From Paludibacteraceae bacterium (lineage in GTDB: Bacteria > Bacteroidota > Bacteroidia > Bacteroidales > Paludibacteraceae): a DNA stretch of 64,000 nucleotides. The stretch spans positions 18,203 through 82,202 of the forward strand of contig JAFYWK010000029.1 of NCBI GenBank assembly GCA_017558065.1, in the 5' to 3' direction. The stretch's first letter is position 1; each line of letters starts with the position of its first letter. The notes under the pieces were generated by a model, which saw only the letters and a program-made list of their open reading frames with translations, ran no database searches and was not told where the DNA came from. Position numbers and translations under genes: made by a program. Shown piece after piece: positions 18,961-27,801 of the stretch.

Positions 18961-19009
18961 GCCCTCCGGGCATACAACATAACAACTGAATAATAACAAT
19001 AAAAACAAT

Positions 19010-22000
19010 ATGAAAACATTTACAAATTGCGCCGAGAAGAAGGCGAAACAATTTCTTAATCTATTACAAGGGTATACCAAAGGTATACGAATGACTGCCA
19101 TCCTAATTCTCCTACTAATGGGAGTTAGTAATGCGTGGGGAAAAACTGTAAATGGCCCACGTATTTATTTTGACAATAGTTCGATGAACATGACTTCCAC
19201 ACAGGTTTATTTTGTAGTGGGACATAACTCTTTTTCGAGAACTTATGGTCCTATGACAGAAATCGGTGATACCAAGTTGTTGTATCGTGACATTTCCACA
19301 GAGACTTACTATAATTGGGGAGATGCAACATATGTTGGATTTATACAAGTAGGAAGCAAGTGGGGAGATGGTAATTGGGGATCGTCCAACCTAACAAACG
19401 CAACAAACTACACTGCTGCAAACACTTCTTGGAATAGTTTTGATTGGCAAAACACATATTACTGTAAGGCGAATTCTAAAGGGGGAGCTGTGACTATTGA
19501 ATATAAATCAGCAGGTTATAGTGGTATCCCAAAATACAACGCCACACAGGCGGCAAAAGTGCGTAACACCACATCGGAATCATATTCAACAGTCAACGGA
19601 AATTGGCCTGCTACATTAAAGTTAAAAGGAACATATTTATCGGGAGATGGCGCAAGTGGAAGATCTGAAATTTCCAGCACAAAAAGTTCGGATGGAAATG
19701 ATAAAAAGGTATACGGCGCAGTAGTTACGGGTAAAATCACTCATTCATATTCTAATTTGAGCGAAGACTATCAATTTGATGGATGGGGAACAAGCACACC
19801 TGCTGCAGGAAATACTTACGAATACCATATTACTGCTACAACCACTGTTTATGCCTTCTTTACAAAAAAACATGCCATTACTTTTGGCGTGCATAGTTCA
19901 GGTGGAGGTTCTATTTCTGCAAAAGCAGGTAGTGCAACTATCACATCTGGTGACAAGGTTGTTGGAGGAACTTCTATCTCCTTCACCGCTACACCAAACA
20001 CAGGTTACCAAGTAGAAGGTTGGTATAGCAACTCAGCCTGTACCACGCCTATCAACAATGGGACAAATGACACTTACACAGTTACAATTACTGATGGCAC
20101 AAATGTATATGTAAAGTACGAAGAGATACCTGAAGAGAAATTTGCTGTCACGATTCAAACAAACAACGCTAACTATGGTACCGTTTCTCCGAGTGGTTCA
20201 CAACAAGTAGGCGCATCCGGTATAGAAATTGAGGCCACTGCTAAATATGGCTACAAATTTAATCAATGGACCAAAACTGGAAGTGTCACCATAGAGGATA
20301 CATCAGATCCGACTACGGTAATAAAGGCTACAGGTACTGGTACTGTGACTGCTACGTTTGTAGAAGATTTAGCAACAACCAAATGGTATATTTCTGGTAA
20401 TGGAAATGGCTCAGGAAACGACCTAACACCAGGTTCTCCATTTACAGGTTGGGCAACAAACGGAATTCAAATGTTTAAGAAATCGGGACACTCTACAGAA
20501 GAAATCTATTATTGCACAATCACAGCAAATACTATTGCTTCTTCTAACGATCACTTCCCATTCAAAGTGTACAATGCAACAACTAGCAAATATTGGGGTA
20601 ATAGTGGTTACTGGGTAACAAAAGAAAATAACTCCCCCACTTTGTCATCAAGTAGCGGTGACAATATGAAATTCCGCCCTTATTTGACAGGTACTTATGA
20701 ATTCAAATTAGACGCCACCAATGCATCGTCTCCTGTCTTAACTGTCACATGGCCTGTATATAATCAATTGCGTATATCAGCTGCAAATCCAGCAGACGCA
20801 ACAAACACTGGTGAATTTGACATGACTGGCTCGGGTACTTATACTGTCACTCGTAGCCTAAACGCGAACACCACATATACTTTCAAGATTGTATATGATT
20901 CAGAGTGGTATGGTGCAAGCAGTGGAAATCTTACGCGTGCATCGTCAAGTAAGACATTAAGCACAAGCAGTAATGATTTAACCCTTAAAACCGATGTTGC
21001 AGGCAATTATACCTTCACATTCAATGGTTCTGATAAAAAACTCACCGTCACCTATCCAGAGGCATATACCATCACATATTCACGCACTCCGACTGCAGCT
21101 GCGGACGCACCTACAACCGCTCCATCTATCACAAGTGGCAATTATGTAGCAGCAGGTACCAATGTGACATTTACTGCTAAGGCTGCCAAAACGGGCTACA
21201 CATTTAAGGGATGGTATGACAATAATACAGGAGCAGGTGCTGCTCTTTCCACCAATTTGGCATATCCCCGCACCATTAATGCCAATACTACTATTTATGC
21301 GGTATATACAGAAAATGAGTATGAAGTAGTTGCAATAGCAAATCCTGCCCCATACGGTACAGTAACACCAGAAACAGCAACCACAATGAGCGAGATTGGC
21401 GGTGGAAATATCACCGCAACCGCAAAGAATGGATACAAATTTGTCAATTGGACAATAAAGTCAGGTACTGGATATTTTGGAGAGACAGGCACAAATACAA
21501 CAAGTACAACAGCCAACACTAAATTCCGCCCAACAGCTGATTCTGAAGTCCAAGCCAACTTCTCTGTTGTTACCTACACAATCACCTACAATCTTGATGG
21601 TGGTACAAACCATACAGACAATCCTGATAATTATACAGTTGAGACACCAACCATTACGCTAAAAAATCCTACCAAAACGGGATACACATTTGAAGGATGG
21701 TACACCGAAGCAGGCTTCACTAATAAAGTTACAGAAATAGCAACTGGAAGTACAGGCAATAAAATATTCTATGCAAAGTGGACTGAAAACACAGTAACTA
21801 TTTCTCCTACAAATGCATACGATCATGGTAATCCAGGATATGCAAACCCAACAGCAAGTAATAGCGGGAAAATAGGTATTTCATCCACTTCACAATTAGT
21901 AGCACCATCTCCTGGAGAAGGATATACCTTTGTGGGTTGGACTTTGTCCGACAATATTGTTGTTACAAATGGTAATGCATCAAGCAGTCGCACTATCACC

Positions 22001-25000
22001 GTTCGCCATAAAACAGGTGACGGCTCTGCTGTTAGCGCAGTGGCAAATTATAATGAAAACTTAGATAGTCATTGGCACTTAGTAGGAGATGATGGCTATG
22101 TCTTCCCTGACCAATGGGGTGTAAGCAATAATAATAAGATGCAAAAACGTAGCGGTTACTCTTCGGAAAAGAAGGTATATATGACCATAACCGTATCAGA
22201 AATTAAAACCTATGAATTTAAAGTCGTAGATGATAATGGAAATAACAATGACATATGGTATGGATATAGTTCCGGGAACAATTTCTTAGAATGGACTGAA
22301 ACCAGTACAAAAGATGTTTATACCACTACCCATGAATATAACAACGATAACAACCTCAAATTCACCCCAAATGCCGTTGGAGATTATGAATTTAAAGTAG
22401 ATTATTCTGGCAATAATCCAAAAGTAACGATTACCTATCCTGAGGTTGGTTCCGTTTCCAGTTATCGTCTCGTTGGTGATTGGGGAAATGGTTGGGATGC
22501 TACAGGCATTGCTTTTAATGCAGAAGGAAAAGTGTCATTAGAACTTGAGAAACGCGAACGTCCAGATTATACTTTCAAAGTAAAAGCTTCCAATGGAAAA
22601 CATTATACAGCAGCAGATGAGCACAAACGCCAATTTACACGCCAACATAATATAGAAACCATTAGCGATGACACAGATTATCCTGTAGATGACCCTCATA
22701 ACCTGCAACTCCAAGCAGATGCTAAAGGTACATATATATTCGAATTTGATCCAGCAACTAAACAATTGAAGGTTACACATCCTGAGCGAGAAGATGGAGC
22801 TTATTTAGTTGGCGATTTCTCAGATGGCGAAGCAGGTATTACAGACCCTGACGATTCGGGTAAAGATTGGACAGAAGAATATGGTGAGACATTTGACAGT
22901 AACGATGATTGTACACATGGTGTTGTGGAAGTCTGCGATTGGGGCGAGGAAAATGTCACATTGAACTTCAAAATCAAAATCAATGGCATTTGGTATGGTT
23001 TTTATCATGAAGAAGATGCTGACCCATTAAATATCACCACTTCTGGAACATACACGCTGGAAGACCAATATGCCTATCTATCAGCAAGTAATGTGCAACT
23101 TACCACCAACGGCCAAGAAGGATGCTACTACTTTGAATACACTGTAAATCCAGACGGCACATTGTCGGTACTTATCATCTTCCCAAATGATAGACGCACT
23201 GTCACTTTTGAAATGCAAGGACATGGCACACAGGTAGAATCACAACATGTTCTGTACAACAAAACTGCCGTGAAACCTTATGTTAGTGATGTAGAAGGCT
23301 ATCTATTCGCAGGATGGTACACCGATGCTGCTTGTACCAAAGAATACGATTTCAATACCCCTGTGACCAAAGACATCACCCTCTACGCTAAGTGGGTTCC
23401 ATATTCTGAGTGTATATTCTTCAAAGATAACTTGAATTGGGATAATATCTATATATATACATTCTCGGACAATGTATGGCATAATGGCGACAATAACGAT
23501 GATCCAGATGACGACAAGGGTGTACAACCAAAGGTAAATAGAATTGAGTATGGTAAAATGACTCAAATAGGATATACCGACATATACTACTATGCTCTAA
23601 CCAACTTGGAGGGATTCAATCATATCGCCTTCAGTGATCACGATATGCACGACTATGATGACTATTTCCATAATCATAGTGGTATCTATCGCTCTGACCG
23701 AAGTGATAAAATGCAATTGTTTATTCCGCAGAAAGAGCAAACCGCAAAAACGCATAATAATACTGAGTATTATAGCGAAGGTATTTGGATGAAATACAAT
23801 GACAAATATTCAGGATATGATTGGAGTGGACAAACTGGTGGCTCATCTAATTGGAGTGACAAACAACTGACATCCGACTTAGCTGGTGGATATAGTTTTA
23901 CCGCAGAGGTAGAACTAACCGCCAATCAAAACTACGAATTTAAAATCAAGAACCTGAATAATACTTGGTATGGCAATACTGGCACAATGACCCAAGACAA
24001 TTGCACAGACTGGTGGTTTACAGAGAATACTGACAACGCAAAAATCACACCTACCGTTACTGATACCTATATTTTCACGGTATATCTCGGTGACGGTAAA
24101 GTGATGGTATCATTGGATTATCCTCTATCTGTAGGTGACTACCGTTTGGCATACTTAGACAAGACTGCTAACTCATTCCACCCTGGTCACTACATCAAGA
24201 AACGCAATACAAGCAAAAACGATACGGTGAGCTTCTTTATCCACCATGACAACGAACCTCAAGTAATCGCACAACGTTGTACCGCTATTGATAATAATGG
24301 AAATGCAAAATGGGAAACAATAACTCAAGTAAACCCTGCTGCAAGCATTACTGAAACAGGTGTATATAACTTCACATTACAACAAATTGAAGGTCGAAAT
24401 GACCCACTATTGTTAAATCAAGCCCGCCCATATACAGGCAACTACTATATCCGTACCGATGCTGCACCTGGTGGTTGGAAATCCTTCCGTCAAGAAGGCA
24501 ATATGATGACCTATAATAGTTATGCAGACAATAACGAGGATTTCGACCATTATTTCTGCGAGTGGGTATCTCAGGAAAAAGGATTGAAAAATGTGAAATA
24601 TACTGTCGCTAATGACTATAGCTATTGTATCTCTGATACCCTGTCTGATGATATAGATTCAAATCATCCGAAGATTGTAACTAATACGGAAGGTGACTTA
24701 CCTAAAGACAACAAAGGTAACTTGATGAATGCTAACGTGCGTTGGGGTTGGGATAGCAAAACCAACAAAATACGCCGTGCATATATCGCTGGTTCTGGTC
24801 ATAAAAAAGACCGTTTCCTCGTTCTCGAAGGAAATGAGTCTCTCCTTGATGTCAATGGAAAGCGTTTTACAGGAAATACTGCCGAGGGACAAGACCGCTA
24901 CAATCTCAAAGACGATGAAGTCGTATTTGATGATATGGGTAACTGGATTTATCAGATAGATGTCAAAGCAAACAAAGATACCAAAATAGATTTGACTGCT

Positions 25001-26560
25001 AAATATAATAATCTTGTACAATACTTCAAGGGTGGCAGCGAAGAGGAAGATGATATACAATTGATTGTTACAACTGCTGGCAACACTAATTATTATAAGA
25101 TGCGCCTCATCTATGACTTCAAAATCAACAAGCTCATCATTGCTTGGCTACCTGAAGATGAGGTAGATAATCAAGAATTAGAGGTTAATATGATGATTAT
25201 CCGCCACAACCAAGAAAAGGCACAGCAGGTTAACTTCAAACAAGGCGCTAAACTTTCTGGTATTGAAACAGCATATGCTGTGATGACATTCGACAAGTAC
25301 TTCCTCAATAACAAAGATAGTAAAACAGGGGCTGCACTACCACAAGCTAATGAAAAATCAGAGAATGAACGCAAGTTCTATTGGGTTTCTTTCCCATTTG
25401 ATGTAAAACTCAGCGATGTCTTTGGTTTCGGAGAGTATGGCGACTATTGGATTATGGAATATTACGATGGTGCAGGACGTGCTGAACAAGGATATTGGGC
25501 AGAAACAGAAACATTCTGGAAATATATCACCAACAAGAACTACATCCTCAAAGCAGGACAAGGATACGTACTCTACCTCAATCTAAACAAAATGAAGTTT
25601 GAGTCCAATGTATTCGCTCATACGAGTGAGGTAAGTCTATACTTCCCATCTCTCTCCCTACCAAATGTAATCTCGGGAGATTTGCCTACAGCAGTAGATG
25701 TTCCTGAACATACTTGTACCATTGAGCGAGATAATCGCAACATTTATGACTCCAACTGGAACCTCATCGGTGTACCTGGCTTCGCAGACATATCTGGTGT
25801 GACAATTGGTGATACACATCACAAAGAATTAAATAAAGAGCTAAATGCAGACTGCGTAAGTTTCTATTACAAGTATTTGCCAGGAACCAATACCTATAGT
25901 GCGACAACCCAGACCGAGACTTTCCAAACCATGTACGCATATATGGTGCAATTCGCAGGAACTATCAATTGGCAAGCAAAGACTATGCCTGCTCAATTGG
26001 CTGCACGCCGCACAGGCAGCACACCATCACAATACGACCTGCGTTTGGAATTGGCACAAGGCGAAGAAACCGACCAAACATTTGTGCAACTCAAAGAAGC
26101 AGATGCTACTGCCGAGTTTGATATGAATGTTGATATGACTAAGATTTTCAATAGCGGCATGAATATCTACACGCTCACTGGCAGCAATGCCATCCAAGTA
26201 GCAGGTAATGCCATCCCAATGGGCAAGGCAACCGTGCCAGTAGGTGTGCGCGTAGATGCTGCAGGCGAATATACCTTCCGTATGCCTGACGGCACAGACG
26301 GTATCGCTGTTACTTTGGTGGATAACGCCACAGGTACACATACCAATATGCTGATGAGCGAATATACCGTGACCCTCAATGCAGGCACTATCGAAAACCG
26401 CTTCTACCTCGTAGTGGATCCAGACCGCACTGCCACATCTGTGGAGAATGTAGGCGAAGAGGCGGACAAGTCGAAAGGCGTGGAGAAGTTCCTCATCGAC
26501 GGCAAACTCTTCATCCGCACCGCCGACGGCATCTTTGATGCTAAAGGACAGAGGTTGTAA
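19010..26560 (+). CDS. Giant secreted multi-domain surface protein, copy B
   Basis: The 2516-aa product is a paralogue of copy A. The first 40 residues are nearly identical (signal core MTAILILLLMGV). Visible parts include Listeria-Bacteroides/InlB repeats (GYQVEGWYSN, GYTFKGWYDN, GYTFEGWYTEAGF, YLFAGWYTDA, LYAKW). Between them are at least four SusE/SusF-like beta-sandwich modules (WYISGNGNGSG, HWHLVGDDGYVF, YRLVGDWGNGWD, AYLVGDFSDG). The second half aligns with copy A: FKDNLNWDNIYIYTFSD, VGDYRLAYLDKT, YTGNYYIRTDA, NDYSYCISDTLS, FYWVSFPFDVKLSDVFGFG. The C-terminus KFLIDGKLFIRTADGIFDAK matches the tail of copy A in pattern and may be an export or sorting signal. Starch- or glycan-binding is inferred from the SusF-like modules only. 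Confidence 0.8.
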   Translation: MKTFTNCAEKKAKQFLNLLQGYTKGIRMTAILILLLMGVSNAWGKTVNGPRIYFDNSSMNMTSTQVYFVVGHNSFSRTYGPMTEIGDTKLLYRDISTETYYNWGDATYVGFIQVGSKWGDGNWGSSNLTNATNYTAANTSWNSFDWQNTYYCKANSKGGAVTIEYKSAGYSGIPKYNATQAAKVRNTTSESYSTVNGNWPATLKLKGTYLSGDGASGRSEISSTKSSDGNDKKVYGAVVTGKITHSYSNLSEDYQFDGWGTSTPAAGNTYEYHITATTTVYAFFTKKHAITFGVHSSGGGSISAKAGSATITSGDKVVGGTSISFTATPNTGYQVEGWYSNSACTTPINNGTNDTYTVTITDGTNVYVKYEEIPEEKFAVTIQTNNANYGTVSPSGSQQVGASGIEIEATAKYGYKFNQWTKTGSVTIEDTSDPTTVIKATGTGTVTATFVEDLATTKWYISGNGNGSGNDLTPGSPFTGWATNGIQMFKKSGHSTEEIYYCTITANTIASSNDHFPFKVYNATTSKYWGNSGYWVTKENNSPTLSSSSGDNMKFRPYLTGTYEFKLDATNASSPVLTVTWPVYNQLRISAANPADATNTGEFDMTGSGTYTVTRSLNANTTYTFKIVYDSEWYGASSGNLTRASSSKTLSTSSNDLTLKTDVAGNYTFTFNGSDKKLTVTYPEAYTITYSRTPTAAADAPTTAPSITSGNYVAAGTNVTFTAKAAKTGYTFKGWYDNNTGAGAALSTNLAYPRTINANTTIYAVYTENEYEVVAIANPAPYGTVTPETATTMSEIGGGNITATAKNGYKFVNWTIKSGTGYFGETGTNTTSTTANTKFRPTADSEVQANFSVVTYTITYNLDGGTNHTDNPDNYTVETPTITLKNPTKTGYTFEGWYTEAGFTNKVTEIATGSTGNKIFYAKWTENTVTISPTNAYDHGNPGYANPTASNSGKIGISSTSQLVAPSPGEGYTFVGWTLSDNIVVTNGNASSSRTITVRHKTGDGSAVSAVANYNENLDSHWHLVGDDGYVFPDQWGVSNNNKMQKRSGYSSEKKVYMTITVSEIKTYEFKVVDDNGNNNDIWYGYSSGNNFLEWTETSTKDVYTTTHEYNNDNNLKFTPNAVGDYEFKVDYSGNNPKVTITYPEVGSVSSYRLVGDWGNGWDATGIAFNAEGKVSLELEKRERPDYTFKVKASNGKHYTAADEHKRQFTRQHNIETISDDTDYPVDDPHNLQLQADAKGTYIFEFDPATKQLKVTHPEREDGAYLVGDFSDGEAGITDPDDSGKDWTEEYGETFDSNDDCTHGVVEVCDWGEENVTLNFKIKINGIWYGFYHEEDADPLNITTSGTYTLEDQYAYLSASNVQLTTNGQEGCYYFEYTVNPDGTLSVLIIFPNDRRTVTFEMQGHGTQVESQHVLYNKTAVKPYVSDVEGYLFAGWYTDAACTKEYDFNTPVTKDITLYAKWVPYSECIFFKDNLNWDNIYIYTFSDNVWHNGDNNDDPDDDKGVQPKVNRIEYGKMTQIGYTDIYYYALTNLEGFNHIAFSDHDMHDYDDYFHNHSGIYRSDRSDKMQLFIPQKEQTAKTHNNTEYYSEGIWMKYNDKYSGYDWSGQTGGSSNWSDKQLTSDLAGGYSFTAEVELTANQNYEFKIKNLNNTWYGNTGTMTQDNCTDWWFTENTDNAKITPTVTDTYIFTVYLGDGKVMVSLDYPLSVGDYRLAYLDKTANSFHPGHYIKKRNTSKNDTVSFFIHHDNEPQVIAQRCTAIDNNGNAKWETITQVNPAASITETGVYNFTLQQIEGRNDPLLLNQARPYTGNYYIRTDAAPGGWKSFRQEGNMMTYNSYADNNEDFDHYFCEWVSQEKGLKNVKYTVANDYSYCISDTLSDDIDSNHPKIVTNTEGDLPKDNKGNLMNANVRWGWDSKTNKIRRAYIAGSGHKKDRFLVLEGNESLLDVNGKRFTGNTAEGQDRYNLKDDEVVFDDMGNWIYQIDVKANKDTKIDLTAKYNNLVQYFKGGSEEEDDIQLIVTTAGNTNYYKMRLIYDFKINKLIIAWLPEDEVDNQELEVNMMIIRHNQEKAQQVNFKQGAKLSGIETAYAVMTFDKYFLNNKDSKTGAALPQANEKSENERKFYWVSFPFDVKLSDVFGFGEYGDYWIMEYYDGAGRAEQGYWAETETFWKYITNKNYILKAGQGYVLYLNLNKMKFESNVFAHTSEVSLYFPSLSLPNVISGDLPTAVDVPEHTCTIERDNRNIYDSNWNLIGVPGFADISGVTIGDTHHKELNKELNADCVSFYYKYLPGTNTYSATTQTETFQTMYAYMVQFAGTINWQAKTMPAQLAARRTGSTPSQYDLRLELAQGEETDQTFVQLKEADATAEFDMNVDMTKIFNSGMNIYTLTGSNAIQVAGNAIPMGKATVPVGVRVDAAGEYTFRMPDGTDGIAVTLVDNATGTHTNMLMSEYTVTLNAGTIENRFYLVVDPDRTATSVENVGEEADKSKGVEKFLIDGKLFIRTADGIFDAKGQRL

Positions 26561-26578
26561 AAAAAAGCCTACCCCCTA

Positions 26579-26598
26579 CCCCTCCCTGAAGGGAGGGG
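26579..26598. terminator. GC-rich hairpin after giant gene B
   Basis: CCCCTCCC-TGAA-GGGAGGGG gives a perfect 8-bp stem with a 4-nt loop, 19 bp after the stop codon. No T-run follows, so it may be an mRNA 3' stabiliser or partial terminator. Confidence 0.55.
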
Positions 26599-26630
26599 AG
26601 TAAGGCGAGGAGGCGAAAGGCGAGGATAAG

Positions 26631-26664
26631 AAAAATGAGTTGGATACGTCCAGCTCATTTTTTT
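26631..26664. terminator. Intrinsic terminator after giant gene B
   Basis: AAAAATGAGTTGGA (26631-26644) pairs with 26649-26662 (one G-T pair) around the loop TACG, followed by T residues. The stem is almost the same as the terminator at 8763-8793. Confidence 0.85.
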
Positions 26665-26686
26665 GTTGCTATTTTTTTGCAAAACA

Positions 26687-26718
26687 CTTGCGCATATCAA
26701 AGAAAAAGTGTACCTTTG
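26687..26718 (+). promoter_or_regulatory. Orphan plus-strand promoter pointing into the 3' end of era
   Basis: CTTG at 26687-26690 and TACCTTTG at 26711-26718 have 20 nt between them. No convincing gene follows on this strand before era, which is convergent. A non-coding or antisense transcript is possible. Confidence 0.6.
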
Positions 26719-26720
26719 CA

Positions 26721-26803
26721 GCGAAAAAGCGGACAAAACAACCTATTTTTCTCGGAAAAAGCGGGCAAAATACCATTCAATTCCTCGGAAAAAGCGGGCA
26801 AAA
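26721..26803 (+). repeat. About 33-bp repeat, three copies, right after the orphan promoter
   Basis: The core CGGAAAAAGCGGGCAAAA is exact at 26753-26770 and 26786-26803. A diverged copy lies at 26721-26738. The spacing is 32-33 bp. The rest of the spacer to 26898 shows nothing I can name. Confidence 0.85.
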
Positions 26804-26898
26804 CAAACAAAACAGCATGATTAATAGGCAATCCCTAGCCTACCCCTGCTGGTGCCATGAAATTCAGAGTGGTAACCAAGTGGTATGCGAAGGGATGG

Positions 26899-27801
26899 TT
26901 AATTTAGGTCATAGCCGTAATGGCGCAAACGAGTTTGCGATGAGCGCCAATCCTTGTCCACTTTCACGAAGAGTTGCAAGAACACAGGTTTGCCAAAGAA
27001 GGCCTCAATCTCTTTTCTCGCTTGCGTACCCACGCGCTTCAGTGCTTTGCCGCCTTTACCAATGATAATTCCCTTTTGGCTATCACGCTCCACATAGATG
27101 ATTGCACCGATACGGATAATCCCCTCAGGGTGTTGCTCATCGGGTTCTTCATCGAGGAAAGACTCCACCTCTACCTCTACGCTATAAGGAATCTCCTTGT
27201 CGTAGTTGAGCAGAATCTTCTCGCGAATCATCTCATCCACAAAGAAACGCGACGACTTGTCGGTCAGTTGGTCCTTAGGGAAAAACGGCGGACACTCTGG
27301 CAACGCCTCACGGATAGCCGCAAAGAGTTGGTCGGTGCCAAAACGCTGCTGCGCCGAGATAGGGAACACCGTTGCCTCTGGCAATACGCGGTGCCAGTAC
27401 TCTACCAATTGCTCCAAAGTCTCTTGGGTAGTAAGGTCTATCTTATTGATAATCAAGAATACTTTCGCTTTGATGCGCTTTACCTTATCAAGGAAGTCGG
27501 CATTCTTGTCGGGGTTGTCTTGCACATCCGTCACATAGAGCAATACATCCGCATCCACAAGAGCCGAGCGCGAGAACTCGAGCATCTGCTCTTGCAACTT
27601 GTAATTGGGTTGCAAGACACCTGGAGTGTCGCTATAGACCATCTGGAAGTCATCGCCGTTGACGATACCCATGATGCGGTGGCGAGTGGTTTGCGCCTTC
27701 GATGTAATAATCGAAAGGCGCTCACCCACCAATACATTCATCAATGTGGACTTGCCCACATTGGGATTTCCTACTATATTTACAAAACCTGATTTATGCA
27801 T
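26899..27801 (-). CDS. era: GTPase Era
   Basis: Era (300 aa) is an essential GTPase that binds 16S rRNA and helps mature the 30S ribosomal subunit. The G1 motif GNPNVGKST (11-19), G3 DTPG, G4 NKID and the C-terminal KH domain (GAIIYVERDSQKGIIIGKGG) are all visible. Length is normal. The ATG overlaps the stop of the upstream peptidase gene by one base (TAATG), so the two are translationally coupled. Confidence 0.97.
   Translation of the reverse strand: MHKSGFVNIVGNPNVGKSTLMNVLVGERLSIITSKAQTTRHRIMGIVNGDDFQMVYSDTPGVLQPNYKLQEQMLEFSRSALVDADVLLYVTDVQDNPDKNADFLDKVKRIKAKVFLIINKIDLTTQETLEQLVEYWHRVLPEATVFPISAQQRFGTDQLFAAIREALPECPPFFPKDQLTDKSSRFFVDEMIREKILLNYDKEIPYSVEVEVESFLDEEPDEQHPEGIIRIGAIIYVERDSQKGIIIGKGGKALKRVGTQARKEIEAFFGKPVFLQLFVKVDKDWRSSQTRLRHYGYDLN

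Noticed and set aside
26635-27065. Overlapping plus-strand frames of 61 and 141 codons
   Set aside because: They begin within a terminator and run through the triplicated repeat into the antisense of era; no coding character.
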